Source of the DNA: Bathymodiolus brooksi
Taxonomy: Eukaryota; Mollusca; Bivalvia; Mytilida; Modiolidae
Direction: 5' to 3'
Assembly: GCA_963680875.1 (NCBI GenBank)
Contig: OY804588.1
Coordinates: forward strand, 82,546,829 to 82,610,828
Length of the DNA: 64,000 bases
The notes beneath the pieces were generated by a model, which worked only from the letters and a program-made list of their open reading frames with translations, was not told the DNA's origin and searched no databases. The translations under genes and the position numbers were made by a program. Below, in pieces: positions 41,101 through 53,100 of this stretch; the stretch's first letter is position 1; every line of letters starts with the position of its first letter.

Positions 41101-44100
41101 TCAGATTATAATTTAAACTGATAAAATGTAGAGTAAGAATACCCCAACATACCTTAATAAGATTTGATATTGGACATTAAGACCACCTCAGAGTTCACAA
41201 AATTATACATTCTGCATGTTAAGACATACACAAAGTACTGGAATATGAACAGATTGGAAAAAAGCAACAATTGTACCTGATGACGAATACAGAGTAATCA
41301 GAGGTGATATCAAAACATTAAAGTGAAGCCGATATATGTACATCGTCAGATAATATAGCATTAACTGATATAATGTATAATAAATGATACAATCCACATT
41401 AAATGATACAGTCCACATTACATGATACCGTCTACATTTCACAACTACTTGAATCCACCTCAAGCTGAATAGAGGTTACACTCTTATATACTAATTCAAT
41501 ATTACCAATGCATATATATATATATATATTCATTATCCTATGCAATATATTAAAATTGCTATCAAATTATGATATTAAGTACCATCTATATATATATACG
41601 TCTGCAAATTAAACCAAATAGTGTTAGAATTAGATTTTAGAGTTGTCAAATTTCGGTTCTTCCCTCGACGGGATATGAACCCACACCATTGATACACTGC
41701 AGCACCATTCGCTTAGCCTTACGTCCAGCGCCCTAGACCACTCGACCACATCCACTCCCTTTAAAAGGAGCTTCAGTAATCGTAGTGTTACCTTTTCTCG
41801 TAAGGCAAATCTAGGGATAGACGTAAGACATGTGTATAAGCGTGTGTAGATGGTACATATATACTTAATATTATAATTTGACAGCAATCTAACTCAGCAA
41901 TTTTTAATATATTGTATAGGATAATGAAGAATTCATTATACAGTCACAGGAAATAAAGTATATTATACAAACGTCTAGAAGAAAGTGACAAACATACAAT
42001 ATTTCTGTCCGACTGGATCTCATAGTTACTAAGGATACTAGGTTAATACTAAATAGTATATACGTCTGAAAATTAAACCAAACAGTGATAGAATTAGATT
42101 TTAGAGCTGTCAATTGTTTGTTCTTCCCTCGACGGGATTTGAACCCACAGCATTGATACACTGCAGCACCATTCGCTTAGCCTTACGTCCAGCGCCCTAG
42201 ACCACTCGACCACATCCACTCCCTTTAAAAGGACCTTCAGTAATCGTAGTGTTACCTTTTCTCGTAAGGCAAATCTAGGGATAGACGTAAGACATGTGTA
42301 TAAGCGTGTGTAGATGGTACATATATACTTAATATTATGATTTGACAGCAATCTAACTCAGCAATTTATAATATATTGTATAGGATAATGAAGAATTCAT
42401 TATACAGTCACAGGAAATAAAATATATTATACAAACGTCTAGAAGCAAGTGACAACCATACAATATTTCTGTCCGACTGGATCTCATAGTTACTAAGGAT
42501 ACTAGGTTAATACTAAATAGTAAATACGTCTGAAAATTAAACCAAACAGTGATAGAATTAGATTTTAGAGCTGTCAATTGTTTGTTCTTCCCTCGACGGG
42601 ATTTGAACCCGAACCAGTGATACACTGCAGCACCATTCGCTTAGCCTTACGTCCAGCGCCCTAGACCACACGACCCCATCCACTCCATAAAAAAGAGCTT
42701 CAATAATCGTAGTGTTACCTATTCTCGTAAGGCAAATCTAGGGATAGACGTAAGACATGTGCATAAGCGTGTGTAGATGGTACATATATACTTAATATTA
42801 TAATTTGACAGCAATCTAACTCAGCAAGTATTAATATATTGTATAGGATAATGAAGAATTCATTATAAAGTCACAGGAAATAAAGTATATTATACAAACG
42901 TCTAGAAGCAAGTGACAACCATACAATATATCTGTCCCACTGGATCTCAAAGTTATTAAGGATACTAGGTTAATACTAAATATTATATACGTCTGAAAAT
43001 TAAACCAAACAGTGATAGAATTAGATTTTAAAGCTGTCAAATTTTTGTTCTTTCCTCGACGGGATTTGAACCCACACCATTGATACACTGCAGTACCATT
43101 CGCTTAGCCTTACATCCAGCGCCCTAGACCACTCGACCACATCGACTTATATATCTGTCCCACTGGATCTCAAAGTTATTAAGGATACTAGGTTAATACT
43201 AAATGGTATATACGTCTGAAAATTAAACCAAACAGTGTTATAATTAGATTTTAGACCTGTCAAATTTTTGTTCTTCCCTCGACGGGATTTGAACCCACAC
43301 CATTGATACACTGCAGCACCATTCGCTTAGCCTTACGTCCAGCGCCCTAGACCACTCGACCACATCAACTCCCTAAAAGGAGCTTCAACAATCGTAGTGT
43401 TACCTTTTCTCGTAAGGCCTATATCATGTTTTAGACAGGAAAGAGAGTCATATTTTAGCAAAGTATAAACTTGAGGTATTGGTTGATTATTTAGAGATTT
43501 AACAGGCAATGAAATATCAGAAATAAAAGGTGGAATTTTCAACAATCTGCCAGCTTTACGTAATATGTAAGTACAATGTAGTTGATTATCTCAATATGAA
43601 ATATGAATGGATGGAAAATTTTCCCGTCAAGAGTTATGATTCAATGATAATTCACCGATTTGTTGATTAAGATATGAAGCTGTTTTAACATATGTTTATC
43701 AAAAGTGACATATTCAACCTTGACCAACACACTGACTTTGTTTTCTTCATGTTTATCTACTTGGAAATATTATCCTAATTCTATACCAACCAGTCGTTGA
43801 TCCCTGTCGTTTATGCTGCGTACGTGTTGGAGAAGCAGAAATTACAAATATTACTGTCTCTGGTTTGATACAGTCTATATTAAATGATACAATCTACATT
43901 AAATGATACAGTCTACATTAATTAATACAGTTCATATTAAATGATACGCTCTACATTAAGTGATGCAGTCTACATTAAATGATACAGTCTATATTAAATG
44001 ATACAGTCTACATTAAATGAGACAGTCTATATTAAATGATACAGTCTACATTAAATGATACAGTTCACATTTCTCAGCTACTTGAATCTACCACGAGCTG

Positions 44101-47100
44101 CAGTCTTATGTTATTCAGTAACTAACAAAGACTGCAGCTTGCGTAGTGTTTCTTGAAAAAAGGTAATGCATTTATATTAAAGTTCAACATACAAAATTGA
44201 CAATAATCAACAAATACCTTTAGTTTATGCTTTGTGGAATATATGACTGTCTTTATATATATAAAGTCTAAGGGAACTTAATGAGTAACGGATCGTCCAG
44301 ACATGACGATGCAGCACAAATAAAATAAATTATAGAAGTCTAGAAGATTGTGCAACGATACCGACAAAGATGTTACACAAAATTTATTGAAAAAAATGTT
44401 GATCAACAAATGACCTCCTTCAGTGTCTATCAGAATTAGTTTGAGTTTGTAAAGATTAGATGGTATTATTACAACTCACTAAATAGTCAGGTGACAAAGT
44501 GTGACGTATTAAAGATCTTGAACTCCCTCATTTCACTGTTAAGATAGGATGGTATAATCACCACTCACTAAATAGTCAGATGACAATGTGTGACGTATTA
44601 AAAAAATCTTGAACTCCCTCATTTCACTGTAAATATAGGATCGTATAATTGTCACCTGGTAAAGTGTGACGCATTTGAGAATGTTAAGGATTATCGTTAA
44701 TAAAAGGTGGTGAGCACAAATCTTTAACTTTGTGACAATAATAAAATATTTGTAACTATAAACACTGTGAAAGAAAATATATATAAAAACCTATTGTTTT
44801 CTGTTAATACCGTCCAGATGTAAAACACGGAGTTCTTTAATCCAAAATCTTTCCCGATGTTCATGTTGAAAATCACTCCACAGACAGTCCTGTTCAATGA
44901 TGAGGATTTGCATGCTGTTGAAATCATCGAGACTGTGGTCAGACAGTTAGATGTGCTGGCTCACAGGAAGAAATGACTTTTTTGTAAGGTCATTTCTGTG
45001 TCCATTCAGGCGTTTATGCAAGGGCTGCTTATACTCGCCAACGTATTGGAGGCCACAAACAGAACACTCAAGAATGTGAATAACATTTGCACTCTTGCCA
45101 TTAATAGTGCAAAACATGTTGTACTGTTTTCCGGAGTGACTCTTGCCTATAGTTGTGTTAGGCTTTGACATTTCTGCCCGCACCAACAGGTTTCTCAGAT
45201 TGTTTGATTGTTTGAAGGCAACCATAGGAGGCTCAGGAGATACTTTGGACAGTTTGGATATTTTTCGACGGATGTCCAATGCCCACGAATGGTGTTAAAG
45301 CTGTTTCTCAGACAGGGATGGTGTGTGAGGATGCAAGGGGTTCTTTTACAATTCTGTTTTTCTTTGTACTGAAGTAAACTGCTCCTGGAGATGTTATGAG
45401 CTTTGTTAAAACTTTTCTTGATAATACTTTGTTTATAACCCCTTCTTTTCAAATGCTTTTTAAGTTGACCCAATCGTTTTTTCTAAGATTTGTCGGTTGA
45501 GCAAATTTGCCTGATTCTAAGAGCTTGACTGTATGGTATGCTCTTAGTCACATGAGGAGGATGACAGCTGTTAGGCAAAAGGTATTGATTGGTGTCGGTA
45601 TGGAGTATAAATCTGTGGATTCCGATAAAGAGCTAGAAGTGTCGAGGAAGGAAATGGTAGTGTTAGATATTTCATGAGTGAACTTGATAGAGCGATGTAG
45701 GTTATTGGCACGTGAAAGAAAGTTCTGTAATTCTTCATCACTCTGAGCCCACTTCATATCCACATCATCTATAAATCTGTACCAAGAAAGCGTTCTTTCA
45801 ATAGTCGATTCGAGCAGTTGTTTTTCACATTTTCCCATATGTATATATATAGCAAAGACAGTCATATATTCCACAAAGTATAAATTAAAGGTATTTGTTG
45901 ATTATTCACAGATATATATCCTTCAATAATGTTATCAAGATCATTATTTGTAATATTAGTATAGATGACATTGAAGACTCTGGCTGTGTTATCAATATCA
46001 TTATCTGTAATACTAGATAACACTGTAGACGTTGGCTGTGTTAGCTTAGTATTAGCTAAGTAATCACTCAATCAGGTCGTGAATCCCAGTATTTGTTAAA
46101 TAGCCGCCCAATCTATCATGAAGCCCAGTATTGTTAAATAGCCGCCCAATGTATCATGAAGCCAAGTATTGTTAAATAGCCGCCCAATTTAACTTGAAAC
46201 CAAGTATTGTTAAATAATCGCCCAATTTAAAATGAAGACAAGTATTGTCAAATAGCGCCCAATTTAACTTAAAGCCAAGTATTGTTAAATAGCCTCCCAA
46301 TTTAACATGAAGACAAGTATTGCTAAATAGCCGCCCAATGTATCATGAAGACCAGTATTGTATATATTACCATTGGGTTTCCTTCTCTTGTATTATAACT
46401 AATGTGTAATTGCATGTTATTGTTGTTGAATATTATTAATATTTTAAGATATTTGAACGACAATAATATTAAGAAAGTAGAGGCCTGGTTCTTTAGTGGT
46501 ATGCCAAACATTTCTACGATGTAAGTATTTTTTTATTTGGATAATCAACATACAAAACAAAGCTGGAATACATTAACAAAAAACATGCAAATAATGATAT
46601 ATATATAAATATGTTTTTATTTACTTAGACGAATGAAGATAAGTAAATCAGAATATTGTTTTTTCAGTTAACACGATAATAACATTAACGATGACAATGA
46701 AAAACAAAACTTAATAAGAAAATCTCGACGAATTCACATAATCCGCAACAGGTAAACCCAGGATATACAGAAGTCTAAATAGTTCCTGTATAATTAGTGA
46801 CACCCGTCGTACACTTAATAATGTATGTACATTGAAACCTGTCTACACCAGAATCCTGTATAACCCAAGATATACAGAAGTCTAAATATTTCCTGTATTA
46901 TTAGTGACACCCGTCTACACCAGAATCCTGTAAAACCCAAGATCTATATAATTCTAAACATTTCCTGTATAATTAGGGACACCCGTCTACACCAGAATCC
47001 TGTACAACTCAAGATATATATAAGTCTAAACATTTCCTGTATAATTAGTGACACCTGTCTACACCAAAATCCTGTATAACCCAGGATATACAGAAGTGTA

Positions 47101-50100
47101 AACATTTCCGGTATAATTAGTGACACCCGTCTACACCAGAATCCTGTATAAACCAAGATCTACAGAATTCTAAATATTTGCTGTTTAATTAGTGACACCT
47201 GTCTACACCAGAATCCTGTATAAACCAAGATCTACAGAAGTCTAAATATTTCCAGTATAATTAGTGACACATGTCTACACCAGAATCCTGCATAACCCAA
47301 GATCTACAGAAGTCTAAACATTTCCGGTATAATTAGTGACACCCGTCTACATCAGAATCCTGCTTAACCCAAGTATTACAGAAGTCTAAACATTTCCGGT
47401 ATGATTAGTGACACCTGTCTACACCAGAATCCTGCATAACCCAAGATCTACAGAAGTCTACACCAGTATCCTGTATAACCCAAGATCTACAGAAGTCTAA
47501 ATATTTCCTGTATAATTAGTGAAACCTGTCAACACCAGAATCCTGTATAACCCAGGATCTACAGAAGTCTAAATATTTCCTGTATAATTAGTGAAACCTG
47601 TCTATACCAGAATCCTGTCTAACCCAAGATGTACAGAAGTCTAAACATGTCCTGTATAATTAGTGACACCTGTCTATACCAGAATCCTGTATAACCCAGG
47701 ATCTACAGAAGTCTACATCAGAATCCTGTATAACCCAGGATCTACAGAAGTCTAAATATTTCCTGTATAATTAGTGACACCCGTCGTACATTTAATAATG
47801 TATGTACAGTGAAACCTGTCTATATCGAATCATGGATAATCGAGAATCGTATCTAAGCAAAATTCAATGAAGTAACTCTTTGGTACTTCAATCTGTATGA
47901 ACCGAACATATGTTTATTCCAAATACAAATGTCAGTCCCAGGGTGGTTCGGATTAGAAAGGATTCAGTGTATATCATATGTAGGTTATTTGTGTTATATT
48001 GACACATACTCAAATATTGAATACATACAAAATTGACAATAATAAAGAAGATGTAAGTCATATGATGTCATAACTTGGTTATTGATTGGTTATGATATGC
48101 TATATAACATATTAGATTTAAGAGGTTATAGCTTGACTATGGATTGGTTAAGTTATGTTATATAAGATGTTAGATTTCTGAGGTTATAGCTTGTCTATTG
48201 ATTAGTTATGCTATGTTATATAAGATGCTAGATATATGAGGTTATAAATTGGTAATTGATTGGTTAAGCTATGTTATATAAGATGTAAGATATATGAGGT
48301 TATAACTTGGTTATGATTGGTTAAGCTATGCTAGTCAAGATGCAAGACATATGAGGTTATAGCTTAGTAATTGATTGGTTAAGCTATGTTATATAAGATG
48401 TTAGAAATATGAGGTTATATTTTGACTATGTATTGGTTAAGTTCTGTTAGTTAAGATGTTAGACATATGCAGTTATAGCTTGGCTATTGATTGGTTAAGC
48501 TATGTTAGTGAAAATGTCAGACATATGAGGCTATAATCTGGCTATGAATTGGTTAAGTTATGTTATATAATATGTAAGACATATGAGGTTATAACTTGGT
48601 AAGGGATTGGTTAAGCTATGTTAGTGAAAATGTCAGACATATGAGGTTATGACATTTAGCTTAGGTTTGTTATTTCAAGTGGTTCTTACTTTAGTTTATA
48701 GCCCTTAATAAGTCTAATATATACAACAGAACATGCAATTCAGCTTACATGCACATATTATATAAATTGCAGTCTTTTAGAACACCATGATTACTTACGC
48801 TGAGGTTTTGACAATGCTTTGATTTATAGTGCTGCATTTAATGTAAAGATATATTTCAGATACATGTATAGCAACAATATATCCTTTGTAAGCAAAAAGA
48901 CGTTTCAGAATCTATCACAGCTGACATTTCTGTAAGCAGTAGTATATGTTATATAGTTATACTGTACACGATATATAAACGACATTCTGAACTTTATAAA
49001 TATTGTCAGCTGTATTACATTTGTATATGGCCGACATAATTACTCTTGCTGTCTCCTATAACAGACATTCTGAAATTTATAAATATTGTCAGCTGTGTGA
49101 TATATGGCGGACATAGCAATTACTTTGGTTGACTTCTATAACGACATTCTGAACTTGATGAATATCGTCACCTGTGTGGTATGATGGACATAATAATTAA
49201 TCTGGCTATCTTCTATAACCGACATTTTGAACTTGATAACTATCGTCAGCTGTGTTGTATTGCCAACATAATAATTACTCTCGCTGTCTCATATTACCGA
49301 CATTCTGGATCTTCTGATTGGTTGATGGTGATTGATGCCACTTTTAACAATATTTCAGTTATATCGTGGCCGTCAGTTTTATTGGTGGAGAAAACCTGAG
49401 TACCAAATGAAAACCAACGATCTGTCGCAAGTGAATGACAAACTGTATGACATAATGTTGCATCAAGTACACCTCGCTATGAACGACGTTCGAACTCACA
49501 ACTTTAGTGGTGATAGGCTATTGGAACCTTCTGATGTTGCTATCTGTGTGGCATAGTCGACATAATATTTATTGCGGTTTCTTGATGTGATTGGTATCAC
49601 CGTTACAATTTGCTCTGAGCTCAAAAGTAAAATGAAAAAATATCACAATGTCGGAACAATTATAAAATCAAATATTACAATCGCAGAAAAAGGCAAGATC
49701 GATACCCCTAACACACAAATACATGACCCCCAGTTTGTCCTTCCCTTATCATCACGACTAATGGTTGTTGTCGTATTATCATTTTGATCTTTATTGAAAA
49801 TAACATTTTTAATTTGGACGAACAAAGGGCAAGAACACTATTGAATCTAAGAAGGTGACTGATGCAATAGTATATACAATTTTACATAGGAATATATACT
49901 AAAATCTTATTTGCCCATGTTCAAATTGTTCTAATCTCGTCTGTGTCCTATTTGTCGGATATTTCCTCCTTTTCTAAATCTCGCTTCATAGTACCCCAAA
50001 CACGGCATTTATTCACCAGCTATATATAAGGTAAATAATTTAATTCAATAGAAACTGGTCTCTTCAGACAAATAATCTTAGAATTTCCGTACAGCTGATT

Positions 50101-53100
50101 ACATTTGATAATGAAAAAAGAAAACAATGTGTTGATTGACTAACGTTATTTAGGTCAGTTGGTATCGGTAAATATACTATCTACGTATATGCTTGTTTAT
50201 GTATGGCTTATGGTAAGATACCTCAAATCTGTACTTATATTTATGAATGAGCTCGTCATAAATATATGGATGTCAAATAACTGCACAGATCTACTGTCTG
50301 CTTGTAAAATCTCTATTGTGGTCTTATGATATGATAAGTACTGTACTAATTATGTTTGATGTGGATTGATTTGCTACCCTTGGCCTACATACAGTATGGT
50401 CTTTACGTGAGAAAGGTTAAGATACTGATGGGGTATCTAGACCGAGTTACCGACATTGCAATAACCAAAGGAAAAATTACAAAAGGACAAACAACGATCT
50501 ACAAAAAAACTACACAGAAAAAACTAAAGATCGAGCTACAAGAACCCTACTACAGGGGTGGACTCATGTACTCAAGAAGAGTAATATGTTCCTTCTTCAT
50601 TAATGGAACCGGTGGAGTTACTCATGAAAGAAGAATGTGTAGACGGGATTGTGAAAAAAACAAACGAAGTGGCACATATTTCCGTAACGGTTAACCAATG
50701 TATGATGGTGACCATAAACTTTCGAAGTGATGAATTGAACTCTACAGCTGTAAACCTTTGGTTCAGTAGCTCCCTTTTGAACAACAACCCTCTAACTAGG
50801 AAATACAAATATTGTCAGAGGATCGATAGCTTATGACAAGGTATGCCTGGATGCATAACGTTATTTTTTTATTATTTGTAGTCAGTTCACAATGTTTTGC
50901 GGCTGCAATGTTAATATCCCGTTCTGGCAATGGCTTATAGTAAGCAAGAAATTCCCATTTTCTATTGGTTGCTATGACTACCCTAAGTTATATCTGGAAG
51001 ACTTAGAGCAAGGCGACTTTCATCAATGCAATGGTTAGTATGAATTTCCAAAGCAGAATGCACTGTGCACATACAATATGAAATGTTTCATATTATAGTT
51101 CAAGAGGTCGGAATCTCTGTCGAATCGGCTATATATATATATATATATATATGCAAGGATTAAACATAGTGACAGAATGCACAATTTAACACCTGCTTTC
51201 GTTTATACACATGACAATATCTTCACACGGAGTACGTGGTGAAACAGCCCATCTATCGAAAGTTACTGACTGACTGACCTTATCACATCAAGTTTCAACG
51301 AGTTCAGCTTCACACGATAGAAAATAAATAGATAAATACTGCAACTATAAAACTGATGATTGAACAACACGAACACCAGTAAATATCTCCCGGGAAGGAT
51401 AAGCAATTCCTGTTGTACCAGTGGCACCAGTCCTGTTATATGCTTGTTTAAAATCCAGTCATAAGTCATGATAGTAAAAAAAAGGATTGGTATGTGACTA
51501 GGGCAAACGGAATGTATTCGCAGTCATGTGTTGCACAAATATTTCACAACGAATACCAAGACATAATATATCGAGACCACAAACATTCGAAGTGATGCAT
51601 TCAACTTAGTGACTAGGAACCATTCCAGTTGTTATCCTTGTATGAAAAGCGACGAAAGTTTCTGAACATTATGTGTCCAGGATGCTACATTTGTTTTAAC
51701 TTTTCGATGTTTGGAATGATAATTGGTGCACATAAATTATGTGACAAATCATTGCAAAAGGGATTATTTAAAAGATCCGTACAGGTGAAAAGGTGAGAAA
51801 TAGAAGAGAAATAAAAATAGAACGAGTTGAAATGAGATCAAATTAATAATGGTGTCCTTCCTTGTACTTGCTAAGTGGGTAATACTGGGACATTAAAACA
51901 ATATTCAGTGGGACAAATTTTAGTGGCCGGGAGTAAGTCCCTGTGATAAGACTTTAGAAGTAATACTATATGAAGCCAATACTAATCAGGGGGTAACGTA
52001 GAAACTTCAGATAGACCAAAAAGATAAAAAGTATAAGTAGTAAACAATCGAACAACTACAGTACCGAGGTAACACAGGCCCAAGTTTTCGACCGAATCCC
52101 CGCACGAATATTGGAAATACACTGGGATATATTACGAAATAAGAAGATACCAAAGGGGTAATCAGAATCCGTATATCGAAGAAGACCAGACAGCACAATG
52201 GCCAAAAGAAAAAGTACAAAAGGACAAACAACGATCTTCATAACACACGCATAAAACTAAAGATCGAGTAACACTAAAAACCGGGGATGAACTCAAGGTC
52301 TCCGGAAGCGCAAGCAGTTCCTGCTCCAGTAGTGGCACATGTCTTTCACTGCAATATCAGTAGAATAAAACATACGGGAATGTCAGCGGTGGTTAAATAT
52401 GTAAGTAATATCCCCCGGTAGAAAGAACGGACCACATATGTAACTAACATCTGTATCATCGGGATCATCAAAAACGAAAGCTTAGACAGTGATGGTTGTC
52501 TACTCTACCAATATAAATAGACTTATATCATGATACAAGCCAAACTGTACATCAATGATAAATAGGATGTCGCTGACAAAACTATTACTTTTTATGTTGA
52601 TCGGAAATCCAAATTGAGAAAATTGTAAAAATTATTATTCATTTAACGCTCTGAATCCTATAAAATCAAATTTGCATAGAATGTTCCTTGGATAGTTCCC
52701 AATAATGATGGCCGCCAATGCAAAGCAAGGTTGAAAATGTGAAAATTGATATTTGTTTTTATCAAAAATGACTTGATACATGATTAACCAGATTAAAGTG
52801 CGCATGGTTGTATAAGATTGGTACATGTAAGATCTAAGGACAATATCAATATATTGTAAAATGACATCATGCATTTTGGTAATATGGTTTACATTCTAGA
52901 AACTCGGTCGACCCCGAATAAAACAAAGAGCAGGACAACAGCTACACCAACGAGCAGGACAAATATCACCACCACATCTGCAGCCAGAATTACTAGAAAG
53001 GTACCTGTTAACAATATGGTGATAATATAGTTAGTCGATGAGCTAGGATATTCACTTTAAATTGTAAATGTTTGAGCATAATACAGTGACAAATATTAAT

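Noticed and set aside
11674..43370. Functional tRNA genes
   Set aside because: A and B boxes are present, but stems are poorly paired and the segments occur as families with extra flanking sequence, which fits SINEs.
13793..44075. CRISPR-like array
   Set aside because: The 19-bp units are head-to-tail without unique spacers and the host is eukaryotic, so this is a minisatellite.
46668..46751. Extra LRR exon after L20
   Set aside because: Splice-like ends and phase fit, but the second codon is a stop in the required frame; kept only as a low-confidence feature.
46752..47795. 72-bp repeat as a further LRR exon array
   Set aside because: The period equals the cassette exon length, but there is no LRR pattern in any frame and no paired splice sites.
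50356..50836. 112- and 77-codon open frames
   Set aside because: They fall in a dispersed repeat related to sequence at 52.2 and 0.8 kb, without a recognisable domain.
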